This document shows, piece by piece, positions 34,938 to 43,014 of a stretch of 55,188 nucleotides of DNA (its first letter is position 1; every line of letters starts with the position of its first letter). The notes beneath the pieces are model-generated. The model was not told where the DNA came from. It searched no databases and saw only the letters and a list, made by a program, of their open reading frames with translations. The stretch is from an uncultured Lachnospiraceae bacterium (lineage in GTDB: Bacteria > Bacillota > Clostridia > Lachnospirales > Lachnospiraceae), in contig CAJTXP010000025.1 of the NCBI GenBank assembly GCA_910583615.1, positions 1 to 55,188 on the forward strand. The letters are read 5' to 3'. Made by a program: the position numbers and the translations under genes.

Positions 34938-36443
34938 TTATACCTGTCCGCGGACCAGATCGTATTTTGTCACGTCCATGATCACGCTGCCGTCCGCGAA
35001 AAACGAGATCCCGTCCGCTGCCTGATCCGTATAGATCGTGGCGGACATGACCTGTTCTCCGTCGTTGACGAACACCTCGGCGCTGAACCGGTCCAGAATC
35101 ACTCGAAGCTTCAGCCTTCCCTCCTCCGAACGGACCAGACATCTCCTCTGATGGATGACCGCCCTTCTGGAACCGGAAAATTTCCGGTCGATCTTCAGTA
35201 CCGACTCATGGGGCCGAAAACTGACAGCCGTATGGTACTGGCCGTTCTGCGCGAAACGGACCGCGAATTTCTGATAGACCTTCTCCGGATCGCCCGCCTT
35301 CAGCTCGATTTCCAGATCGATCTGCCTGCCTTCCACGCCGGGAAGCCGGATGACGTCGCTGAAAGTGACCTGTTCATGACGCACCTCATGGCTCCTCATC
35401 TCCTCCAGCTCCCGGAGGGGCTTCTGGAACAGCCGCCCATCCCGGATAAAAAGCTCTCTTGGCAGGCTCATCTGGCCGAACCAGGGCAGCTCTCTCGAAG
35501 TCGGCCCGGACACTGCACACGTATCCCAGTTCTGCATCCAGCCGATCATGACCCTGCGGCCGTCCGGCGTCAGCACGGTCTGGGGCGCATAGAAGTCAAT
35601 GCCGTAGTCAATGGCCTGATCCGCCTCCTCGGTAAACGTATCCGTCTCTTCGTTATAGCTTCCGATCAGGCAGAGGGTGCCGTTGCCGTTGTGGTACTCG
35701 AAGCCGTGAGGAAGCATATCCTGAGGGCTGACCAGCAGCACCTGCTTCCCGTCCAGCTCAAAAAAGTCCGGGCACTCCCACATCCGGCCAAACCGGTTGT
35801 GGTTCTCTGCAAGCACCTTGCGGAATTTCCAGTGAAACGCGTCCTCGCTCTCAAAAAGCAGGATCTGTCCGCTTCCGTCCGCCGGGCGGTTGCCGATGAC
35901 GCAGCGGTAGGTTCCGTCCTTTGCCCGCCAGATCTTCGGATCCCGGGCGTCGTGGACGCTGGCGCCTTCGGGCAGGTCCGTCCGGTCCAGCACCGGGTTC
36001 TGTTCGTATTTCTCATAGTCCCGGCCGTCGCCCACTGCCAGACACTGGGTCTGCAGTTCGCAGAAGCCTCCCTCCAGCGTGCGCTCCCTCATCACTCCCG
36101 TATACATCAAAAGCTGCCTTCCGTCCGGCAGTTCAATGGCGCTCCCGGAAAAGCACCCGTCCCGGTCGTACTGCTCGTCCGGCGCCAGCGCGGCCGGAAG
36201 ATACTCCCAGTGGAGCAGGTCCTCACTCACCGCATGTCCCCAGTGCATGGGCCCCCATATGGAGTCGTAGGGATGATACTGATAAAACATATGGTATTTG
36301 TGATCATAATAGGAAAAACCGTTGGGATCGTTCATCCATCCCACATAAGAGGAAAGATGGAACGCCGGCCGGTCTTCCTCCCGGATCGCCTTCCCTGTTA
36401 CCTCTTCGTATTTGCGCGCTTCCCGTAATGTCTGACTTGTCAT
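34938..36443 (-). CDS. GH32 sucrose-6-phosphate hydrolase / invertase
   Basis: A 501-residue cytoplasmic GH32 enzyme (no signal peptide) cleaving beta-fructosides. The nucleophile Asp lies in SYVGWMNDPNGFSYYD (~35), the transition-state Asp in VHDARDPKIW (~165), and the acid/base Glu in MWECPDFFEL (~220). QVSG-like endings and the beta-sandwich (~340-500) with VFVNDGEQVMSATIY complete the fold. Sucrose-6-phosphate is the usual substrate in PTS-rich Firmicutes, but no sucrose PTS is visible nearby. AAAAGG is 5 nt before the ATG; a stronger GGAGG is 15 nt off. Confidence 0.93.
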   Translation of the reverse strand: MTSQTLREARKYEEVTGKAIREEDRPAFHLSSYVGWMNDPNGFSYYDHKYHMFYQYHPYDSIWGPMHWGHAVSEDLLHWEYLPAALAPDEQYDRDGCFSGSAIELPDGRQLLMYTGVMRERTLEGGFCELQTQCLAVGDGRDYEKYEQNPVLDRTDLPEGASVHDARDPKIWRAKDGTYRCVIGNRPADGSGQILLFESEDAFHWKFRKVLAENHNRFGRMWECPDFFELDGKQVLLVSPQDMLPHGFEYHNGNGTLCLIGSYNEETDTFTEEADQAIDYGIDFYAPQTVLTPDGRRVMIGWMQNWDTCAVSGPTSRELPWFGQMSLPRELFIRDGRLFQKPLRELEEMRSHEVRHEQVTFSDVIRLPGVEGRQIDLEIELKAGDPEKVYQKFAVRFAQNGQYHTAVSFRPHESVLKIDRKFSGSRRAVIHQRRCLVRSEEGRLKLRVILDRFSAEVFVNDGEQVMSATIYTDQAADGISFFADGSVIMDVTKYDLVRGQV

Positions 36444-36538
36444 AAAAACCTTTTAGAACCTCCTGATCAAATTCCTGATTATGATTCTTCCGCAGCTCCT
36501 TTTTCACCAATATCGGAGCGCGGTTCCGGCAAAATGTG

Positions 36539-36595
36539 GAACCGGTTCTATCATCATATGAACACAGTCTAACGGAAAAATATGCAGATTGTCAA
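36539..36595 (-). promoter_or_regulatory. GH32 promoter with LacI-type operator
   Basis: TTGACA (36590-36595), an 18-nt spacer and TAGACT (36566-36571) on the minus strand. Just after the start site lies the perfect palindrome GAACCGGTTC (36539-36548), with a related GGTTCCGGC half-site at 36522. A ScrR/SacR-like LacI repressor is expected; its gene is not adjacent. Confidence 0.75.
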
Positions 36596-36758
36596 TATAT
36601 GATATCCACAAAAAATATCGTATTCTTTCGCCGTATTGACATGCAGGCCTGCGGAAATCCCTTTTACGCCCTGGCAGGACGGACTCCTGCCGTCCGGAAA
36701 GCAGGCGCTCTCCGCCTGACAGACGAAAGCGCCTGCTCCTCCCCCGCAAAAACTTTTC

Positions 36759-36772
36759 TGGAAACGGTTTCA
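36759..36772. promoter_or_regulatory. Catabolite-responsive element (cre)
   Basis: TGGAAACGGTTTCA matches the CcpA cre consensus. It lies ~190 nt upstream of the GH32 promoter, next to a second weak -10 (TATACT). Between it and the promoter are two GC-rich hairpins (36673-36691 and 36701-36736) without T runs. Nothing else is recognised in 36600-36807. Confidence 0.6.
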
Positions 36773-36807
36773 TATTTTGTACAGTATAATGATCCGTCCT
36801 TTTCCGT

Positions 36808-37383
36808 CTATATGGTTCCCCGCACAACTCTCTCATTGACGCTCATCACAAACTCATCAATCTCTTTATAATCGGGCTCATCCGGCAGGCTGGTATGCTC
36901 CCGGGCATATTCCAGACGCTTTTCAAACTCATTTATCATCTCAAAAAATTCCGCCGTTGGTTTCCCGCTTTCATCCAGATAAGCTCCGTTCCGGATATCC
37001 ATCAGAAGGTCATGCTCCTTTTCCCGGAACGTCACGATCTCGCCCTTTTCCAGGAGATCCAGGCACATCAGACAGAGCCGGATCAGATGCATGCTGTGCT
37101 TTCCGATCTTGTTATGGGTCAGGGCATGCTCATTTCTCTTTCCGATCTTTCCATAGGACTTCACCATGTTCTGCAGTTCGCCCCACAGGCTGCAGTAATC
37201 CCGCAATGGATAATGCGTCAGGCGCACATCCATGAAAATCTCCGTGTCATATCCATCCCGGACCGCCTGATCGATATAGAGCTTTATGGAGTCTTCCGGC
37301 ATGGCGGAATATCTGGGAACCAGATCAAACTGCATACGCTTCAGGGTCTTCAAAATATGCTGCTCCAGATCCCTCTGGTTCAT
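36808..37383 (-). pseudogene. Truncated RlaP-type nucleotidyltransferase
   Basis: The visible protein has the C-terminal part of RlaP-like predicted nucleotidyltransferases (pol-beta superfamily; RNA ligase-associated): EHALTHNKIGKHSMHLIRLC, IVTFREKEHDLLMDIRNG, TSLPDEPDYKEIDEFVMSVN. Homology-like sequence (QQLYRLRQKS) runs upstream to ~37440, where the phosphoesterase gene ends. The N-terminal ~170 residues with the catalytic G[GS] and DxD motifs are absent. The first ATG (37383) lacks a clear ribosome site. It is the last member of the RNA-repair operon and has probably lost catalysis. Confidence 0.75.
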
Positions 37384-37438
37384 CGTACCGGCGGATTTCT
37401 GCCGAAGCCGGTACAGCTGCTGGCCCGCAGGCCGTCCC

Positions 37439-38098
37439 TCATCCTTCCGCCCGGAAACACCGGTCGCCGGCCGTCTCCATCTTCTCCCTGCGCTCCCGGT
37501 CCACCTTGATCCATTCATCCAGCGTCAGCGGCACATAATCAGAAAACATGCAGAAGCAGTTGATCATCTGGCACGGCACCTGCAGCGCTTCTTCCGAACC
37601 GCGGACTTCACGCAGGTACTGTCTCGTCTGGTTCTGAAAATCGTTGACCAGATATTCATCGAACGTATTGTGCACGTGCCCGTAAAGCATATACGTCCTG
37701 GGGATGCCCCCGCTGTCCCGACGGTACTGGCCGTTGTAGCACATGATCGGATAATGGGACAGGATCACCTTTCGCTTCTGGTCCTTCAGCTCCTGATATG
37801 GCGTGATCCATTGAAAATACCCTGCGTCAAACTCTTTACTGTTCAGATATTTGTCATGGTTCCCGACGACCAGATATTTCCTGCCGTTCAGCCGGGCAAG
37901 GACCGCATTGGCATCCTCTCCCTTTGGAGAAATACAGAAATCCCCCAGGATCACGACCTCATCCTTCGGACGCACCCTGGAATTCCACCGGCTGATCATG
38001 TATTCGTTCATGGCCTCCCCGCTTTCAAATCCCCGGCAGTCCATACACTGATTCAGGTTGTCGTGATAAAAATGCTGGTCGGAAATGTAGTAGCGCAT
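37439..38098 (-). CDS. Calcineurin-type metallophosphoesterase
   Basis: A 219-residue phosphoesterase with the metal-site motifs SDQHFYHDN (I), VILGDFCIS (II), VVGNHDKYLN (III), ILSHYPIMCYNG (IV) and LYGHVHNTFDEY (V). ATG at 38098 has AAAGGAG 5 nt upstream. It lies 55 nt after the Thg1-like gene and just before the RlaP remnant. In this company it likely trims phosphates from RNA ends, such as 2',3'-cyclic or terminal phosphates (inference). Confidence 0.9.
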   Translation of the reverse strand: MRYYISDQHFYHDNLNQCMDCRGFESGEAMNEYMISRWNSRVRPKDEVVILGDFCISPKGEDANAVLARLNGRKYLVVGNHDKYLNSKEFDAGYFQWITPYQELKDQKRKVILSHYPIMCYNGQYRRDSGGIPRTYMLYGHVHNTFDEYLVNDFQNQTRQYLREVRGSEEALQVPCQMINCFCMFSDYVPLTLDEWIKVDRERREKMETAGDRCFRAEG

Positions 38099-38153
38099 GG
38101 CTTCTCCTTTCTTCGGGGCCGGGCCGCCGGTCCAGAGGGGCACATAAGCAATG

Positions 38154-38912
38154 TCACACTCTCAGAAAATCCGCAATGAAATCAGAGTATTCTTCACGGA
38201 GCGGCAACTCATCATCTACTTTCAATGCTCTGCGTTCGGCTGTTTCTTCCTTCCTGGTAACAGGATTAAAGCCCTGCTTCTTATAGGTTTCCCAGTAAAC
38301 TCCCATGCCCCGTTTCTGCCAGCTTGGAAGTTTATCAAAGTTTATCCCATTCTGAAACAGTAATTCATTTTTAAATGCAACCGATTGTCCTTCCAACATC
38401 GCAGTGGCTTCCGCCGCACTTTTTCCCTGTTTACGAAGCAGCCAGTAACAGTGCGAATTTAACGAATTCCTGTGAGCATCTTCCTGTCTCCACTGGAAAT
38501 AATCCTGAACCCTTTCCAATGTCGGCAGCGGCACCATGCGGCAGTCAAAGACAGCCTGCTGACCAAGACTCATGGAAAAAGAAGCGCTCGCAACGCCCGC
38601 AAGAATCGAATTATATTTTCTTACATTCCTTCCAAAAGTATTCTCTTCCGGATGGAACAGCAACGATATCTCATCACTCTCCGTGTATCCATAGATTACT
38701 CTGAACCCATAATTCATAAGAGACTTGACCGTCTCTACCATCATATCCCGAAACTTCATGTCAAACGGAGCTTCAAAATGACAGATCTCCTTTGTCAGGC
38801 GCGTAAATCTGTTCCCGTCCAATCTTGCTGCCAAATACAGTTCAGGTAACAACACCTGATCTATGGACTGCTCGTACACACGCATTTTACTGTCAAGTTC
38901 ATCAAACTTCAT
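38154..38912 (-). CDS. Thg1-like protein (3'-5' nucleotidyl polymerase)
   Basis: A 252-residue member of the tRNA-His guanylyltransferase family. Such bacterial Thg1-like proteins add nucleotides in the 3'-5' direction to repair 5'-truncated tRNAs. The palm motif AARLDGNRFTRLTKE (~30) carries the first metal Asp, and YGYTESDEISLLF (~75) the second acidic pair. FNPVTRKEE and the conserved RNSLNSHCYWLLRK also fit. ATG at 38912 has GGAGG 7 nt upstream and overlaps the kinase gene by 11 nt. Length matches the family. Confidence 0.92.
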   Translation of the reverse strand: MKFDELDSKMRVYEQSIDQVLLPELYLAARLDGNRFTRLTKEICHFEAPFDMKFRDMMVETVKSLMNYGFRVIYGYTESDEISLLFHPEENTFGRNVRKYNSILAGVASASFSMSLGQQAVFDCRMVPLPTLERVQDYFQWRQEDAHRNSLNSHCYWLLRKQGKSAAEATAMLEGQSVAFKNELLFQNGINFDKLPSWQKRGMGVYWETYKKQGFNPVTRKEETAERRALKVDDELPLREEYSDFIADFLRV

Positions 38913-39369
38913 CGTCTTCCCTCCATTCGCTGATGGACATGGTTTCTCCATCATTCGTTACAAAATACAATTCGTCAAATCCCTCCGAGCGGGATGGCAT
39001 TTCCAACTTATTCGATGTCATGGCAATGGCTTTTGATGGAATTCTTTCTTTTCCACTGCGTTGATTATTTCTCTGAATACATTCCTGTAATCGTGATTGC
39101 AGGAAGTATCCTATAACACGATAACCCGCTTCTCTCGCAACCGGAATATATCTGGCACGATCCTCGCGAGTCGGATTGGTATTATCTACAACATAATCAC
39201 AACCCTTTCTCTGACAGTCCGCAATCAAAAGAGATTCTTTATTTCTGGTATGTAAAGTATCAAGATTGATTCGTACAGCATCAGACAGGAATACCGAACA
39301 GAATGTAGATTTCCCGCTGCCCTGGATTCCCATCATAATATATACGGTTTTTTCATGATCTGCTTTCAA
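38902..39369 (-). CDS. P-loop (polynucleotide-kinase-like) kinase
   Basis: A 155-residue P-loop protein of the AAA_33/zeta-PNK group. Walker A is GIQGSGKSTFCSVF (~15), CDYVVDNTNPTREDRARYIP (~55) is the typical middle motif, and GYFLQSRLQECIQRNNQR (~90) follows with the lid Arg. It could phosphorylate RNA 5' ends. It starts at TTG 39369, overlapping the preceding stop (TTGA), so translation is coupled; no other in-frame start precedes the Walker motif usefully. Confidence 0.88.
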   Translation of the reverse strand: MKADHEKTVYIMMGIQGSGKSTFCSVFLSDAVRINLDTLHTRNKESLLIADCQRKGCDYVVDNTNPTREDRARYIPVAREAGYRVIGYFLQSRLQECIQRNNQRSGKERIPSKAIAMTSNKLEMPSRSEGFDELYFVTNDGETMSISEWREDDEV

Positions 39370-40520
39370 TCTTTCACCACCAGTTCTGAGGGCTCAGGCT
39401 TAAATGCCCGGTAAAAGTCCGGGGGCTTTATCTGCTGAAGTCCTGATACCTGACCGTCTCCGAATTCCATGATGATAAGGCTTCCATCCTCACGGCGTGC
39501 GATATCCATCGTAACAAAATTGCTCTTCAGTTTCTTCACGGATGTTTCGATCCAAAGCCGTTCTTCATCAGTAAAGCTGATGTTCCTGTCTGCCTGCCAA
39601 TAATCATCTATGATTATGACCCTTCCGGCAAACGCAAATACTCTGTATTCCTCCGATATCGGCATCCCGCTCTTTTCATGAAATCCGATCGGCTTCAGTT
39701 TCTCAAACTTACGAAGAACCACTCCGCCCGCAAGATCAGAATCCTGCCGTTGAACAAAGTTCCTTATGATTCTTTCTGCATTTGCTTCATCAGCTATGTT
39801 ATTGATAAAGCACGCATCGTACCACTCATGTTTCCGGCTTTTCACATAGTCTTTGACAATGTATGGACCTTCCAATCCTCTGGTCAGCAATAATGCGGAA
39901 TCTACTGTACCCCGATCCTCCCATACAGATCCTGCCGTATCCTCCTTGAAGTCATCATACCACCCCGGAAGCATATGATATCTTTCGTATTCATCCGGCG
40001 TATTGATGAGTATCATGCCTTTTGCTTCAAGCTTCTCGTAAAACAGCCTGTACATATCCGGCTTCATCATCCATCCGCGATATATCGTCAATCCGGAAAT
40101 GTCTTCTCCATACAAGGACAATTTCCCCGTCTCAAGATCTTCATAGCTGAACAATGCGCAGGCATGTTCCAACCCTGCTGCCTGAAACTCTTCCTCGTAA
40201 TCCTCATCTACCCTTTTCGAATTCAGCGGATGGCTACAGAAGATGAAACTGACATCCTCCGGGCTTCTGACAAGCATATTACCTTCAGCCTCGACTCCAT
40301 CCAGCAATTCGCACAACAGCCCCAATGGCATATTTTCAAAGTCCGTCCTCTCAGTGAATCGTCTGAGCAGCTCAATTCCCGTAACCTTAAAACGATTGTT
40401 CTGAAGGTCATAGAAAATATCGCCAATGCGGACAATTGAATGCGCATGGTTTTTAACTCCGTAGACAGTGCCTCTGCCGGTTATCTTAAACCGGTACAGT
40501 ATTCTGAATACATCTCCCAT
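39366..40520 (-). CDS. ATP-grasp protein (DUF4343/R2K-like) with EF-Tu-like N-domain
   Basis: A 384-residue protein. Residues ~1-60 (RILYRFKITGRGTVYGV, then VRIGDIFYDL) resemble domain II of translational GTPases. The rest is an ATP-grasp ligase: pre-grasp with LTIYRGWMMKPDMYRLFYEK, nucleotide-binding YIVKDYVKSRKHEWYDACFI, VVLRKFEKLKPIGFHE, EEYRVFAFAGRVIIIDDYW, and a metal-binding end FVTMDIARREDG then IMEFGDGQVSGL. ATG 40520 has GAGGTGAT ~9 nt upstream. It leads the RNA-repair operon. R2K-type ATP-grasps are reported beside RNA-repair and conflict genes; the ligated substrate is unknown. Confidence 0.85.
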   Translation of the reverse strand: MGDVFRILYRFKITGRGTVYGVKNHAHSIVRIGDIFYDLQNNRFKVTGIELLRRFTERTDFENMPLGLLCELLDGVEAEGNMLVRSPEDVSFIFCSHPLNSKRVDEDYEEEFQAAGLEHACALFSYEDLETGKLSLYGEDISGLTIYRGWMMKPDMYRLFYEKLEAKGMILINTPDEYERYHMLPGWYDDFKEDTAGSVWEDRGTVDSALLLTRGLEGPYIVKDYVKSRKHEWYDACFINNIADEANAERIIRNFVQRQDSDLAGGVVLRKFEKLKPIGFHEKSGMPISEEYRVFAFAGRVIIIDDYWQADRNISFTDEERLWIETSVKKLKSNFVTMDIARREDGSLIIMEFGDGQVSGLQQIKPPDFYRAFKPEPSELVVKD

Positions 40521-40594
40521 TATGATTTATCACCTCATTCCACCGTGAGCTCTTTTGCCCGTTCCATCCTGAAAACAATTCTTCCTTCGCCGCC

Positions 40595-40807
40595 TTAATA
40601 TTCCTTCGTAACCGTATCAATTCCATACATTTCCATAAACAGATCCAAATCTTTCTGATTGCGGATCAGCATAACTTCCTCAAATTTTCCGGTATGTCTG
40701 TTTTTGAATCCTGCAACCTGCTCGCCCGTGCAGATGCTGCATCTGAGAACCGGATGCAGATTTTCCCTGTCATATTCCTTCTTTTCTACAGTTTTCCTGC
40801 CAAACAT
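40595..40807 (-). CDS. Small conserved hypothetical protein
   Basis: A 70-residue protein, MFGRKTVEKKEYDRENLHPV at its start, with a CSIC pair that could bind metal and an ending DLDLFMEMYGIDTVTKEY. GGAGG is 8 nt before the ATG at 40807. It precedes the RNA-repair operon by 75 nt on the same strand and may share its transcript. Similar short proteins occur in Lachnospiraceae; function unknown. Confidence 0.75.
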   Translation of the reverse strand: MFGRKTVEKKEYDRENLHPVLRCSICTGEQVAGFKNRHTGKFEEVMLIRNQKDLDLFMEMYGIDTVTKEY

Positions 40808-40855
40808 AAAGATCTCCTCCCATTTTGGTTCCACCTGTACAAATACATGGAGTCC

Positions 40856-40903
40856 TTACCCGTTAAATTCACTGATAATTTCCTGTACTTTTTTCTTATC
40901 CAT
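40856..40903 (-). CDS. Possible 15-residue small ORF
   Basis: ATG to stop encodes MDKKKVQEIISEFNG, with GAGGAG 11 nt upstream. It ends 48 nt before the next start. It may be a leader peptide or a decayed gene; composition alone cannot decide. Confidence 0.3.
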   Translation of the reverse strand: MDKKKVQEIISEFNG

Positions 40904-41075
40904 CGTTTAATGATCTCCTCTTCGAACGCAATCCTTGATCAGCTCTTTCTCTGCGTCTCTGCATACGTCTGACTGCATTGTACCACAGGAAACAGCGCCT
41001 GCATATAGCCAGATCCATGGTTCTGTATTTTCTTTTATGCATTTACGCCTGCAATCTTTTTTCACCTTTCCCCTT

Positions 41076-42278
41076 CTATGCCACAGTCCTGTTTTTTTGT
41101 CCGCGGTAAATCCCAAAAACCGCAAGAACAGCGATCAATCCCAAAACGAAAACCGCCATAACCGGATAGCTGACGCACATACCGAACACATGGAACATTT
41201 TAAATCCCCCAAACACTTCCTTGATCAGTGTGACATTCGCCAGTCCAAAGTCAATCAGAGGCTGGAACCTCTGCGTGACAGCGTCACCCATTGCCGCCAG
41301 GCCTACGTTAATAAACAGAACGGCAAGGCTTACCCCCACCGTACCCATCTGGCTTTTCATTCGCGATGAAACAAAGCCAATGATAAGGCTGTAAACTGCC
41401 CCTGTGAAAACAAGCCATACCGCCCCGACTACAGCAAGCTGCCATGTCTGAAATCCAAACATGGATCTTGCATACGCCGGAACAGATTGAATTGCAGCGT
41501 TCCAGCCGTGCAGGCTGGCATGGGGAAGAAAACCAAAAATAAAGGTAGCCGCTGCATAGATAAGCGTCACAGTAACAGATGCAGCCAATATACTGAACAA
41601 CTTTGCCGTGACAATTTTCCGTCTGCCGCTTCTGGAACTTAAAATCAGGTGATCCATACCTGTTGAACGTTCCACGGCAAATACCGGGGCAATGATAAAC
41701 GCCAGCGGGATAAACAGCAGAAACTGCATCATATGTTCGCCCCAGTTGACAAACAGGTTCTCCCACAGCAGGATATTTGCAAATTCCGGTTCGCCAAGCG
41801 CGGTCAGCCTTTTTAAAGAATCAGAAAGTTCTGTATACGCAGCTGTATTCTGTTTTCCCTGCGTTTCAAGTTCAGACAGCTTCGACTCGAAAAGTGCAAT
41901 CCCATACGGCTCCTCAGCGCTTTCCGACGGCGTCCCGTTCCAGTATTCGTCCACCCTTTCCGTAAACTCATTGTATTTCAGCGCCAGCATTGTTTCAGGC
42001 TGATCCTTGATACTTCTGGCAATCATCCGGGAATCCGTACCATAACGGGCGCTTAGTTCTTCATATACGTTTTTCGCCCAGGCAGCCTTCCCGACGTCAA
42101 GCGGTCCCTCATAGCCGGCCGCCAGTTCCTCATAAACACGATAACTCCTGCTGCTTCCAATTAAAAACATAGAAGTCACAAAACCCATCAGACTGTAAAG
42201 GATAAACAGGCAGACAAGCAGACTTACCGTTTTCTTATTGAGCAGCAGCTTTCGAACTTCAAAATGAAATAATGACAT
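41076..42278 (-). CDS. ABC-2 type transporter permease
   Basis: A 400-residue membrane protein. One helix lies near residue 20-40, a ~150-residue extracytoplasmic region follows, and about five helices lie between ~200 and 395 (FLLFIPLAFIIAPVFAVE, AASVTVTLIYAAATFIFGFL). It starts MSLFHFEVRKLLLNKK with GGAGG 7 nt upstream. It is paired with the ATPase gene just before it, which is broken, so this permease may be orphaned. The exported compound is unknown. Confidence 0.87.
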   Translation of the reverse strand: MSLFHFEVRKLLLNKKTVSLLVCLFILYSLMGFVTSMFLIGSSRSYRVYEELAAGYEGPLDVGKAAWAKNVYEELSARYGTDSRMIARSIKDQPETMLALKYNEFTERVDEYWNGTPSESAEEPYGIALFESKLSELETQGKQNTAAYTELSDSLKRLTALGEPEFANILLWENLFVNWGEHMMQFLLFIPLAFIIAPVFAVERSTGMDHLILSSRSGRRKIVTAKLFSILAASVTVTLIYAAATFIFGFLPHASLHGWNAAIQSVPAYARSMFGFQTWQLAVVGAVWLVFTGAVYSLIIGFVSSRMKSQMGTVGVSLAVLFINVGLAAMGDAVTQRFQPLIDFGLANVTLIKEVFGGFKMFHVFGMCVSYPVMAVFVLGLIAVLAVFGIYRGQKNRTVA

Positions 42279-42282
42279 TACG

Positions 42283-43014
42283 CTACCTCCCTGCCCTTTC
42301 CGGTAAAAAATGAAAAATATACAAATACGCGTCTTCCAGACTCGGTACCGCCTGCACCGCATTGTCCCCAGGTCTTGATTCCGAGATTACCCGCACTACC
42401 ATAAACCCGTCCTTTGCCGCCACATTACTGATTACCGCCTGCTTCTGGTACTCCACCAGTTCTTCCGCAGACATTTCCACAAGCCAGACCTTACCGGCCA
42501 TCATTTTGATATATTCCTCACTTCTGTGCATATGATGAATCACGCCATACTCCATCATCATAATCTGCGCGGCAATCTGCTCCACATCAGATACAATATG
42601 CGTGGAAAGCAGTACCAGACGGTCTTTTGAATAGGCAGAAATGATATTCCGGAATTTGATACGCTCAAACGGATCAAGACCGGAAGTCGGTTCATCCAGA
42701 ATCAAAATTTCAGGATTATCAAGAAGCGCCTGCGCAATGCCAAGCCTGCGCTGCATCCCTCCCGAATAAGCGGAACAATGCCGCTTCAAATCCTCCTGCA
42801 ATCCCACACGGTACGCCAGCTCCTCAATCCGCTTTTTTGCGTATGATTTTTCCATGCCTTTTAACGCGGCGGAATACTCCAGATAATCCCTGCCCGTAAA
42901 GTCATTATAAAAGCTGACGTCCTGCGGCAGATATCCGATTTTCGCCCTGTATTCATCGCCTGTGTCGTGAATATTCCTGCCATTGTATAAAATCCGCCTG
43001 ATTAAACTTCCCAA
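42283..43014 (-). pseudogene. ABC transporter ATPase lacking Walker A
   Basis: The frame holds the Q-loop (IGYLPQDVSFYNDFTG), signature YSGGMQRRLGIAQALL, Walker B ILILDEPTSGLDP and H-loop LLSTHIVSD. The first ~60 residues with the Walker A GPNGAGKST are gone. Its 5' end is fused to the 3' end of the preceding permease: the reading starts LGSLIRRILYNGRNIHDTGD, inside that gene. A deletion therefore joined the two. Without Walker A it should not hydrolyse ATP. Confidence 0.85.

Noticed and set aside
35151..36428. 425-codon plus-strand frame opposite the GH32 gene
   Set aside because: Antisense to an enzyme with all catalytic motifs; no domain of its own.
36673..36736. Two GC-rich hairpins considered as terminators of the RNA-repair operon
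   Set aside because: Neither is followed by a T run on the minus strand; kept only as part of the intergenic description.
40907..41125. 72-codon minus-strand frame after the ABC permease
   Set aside because: Overlaps the permease end, has no good ribosome site and resembles no family.
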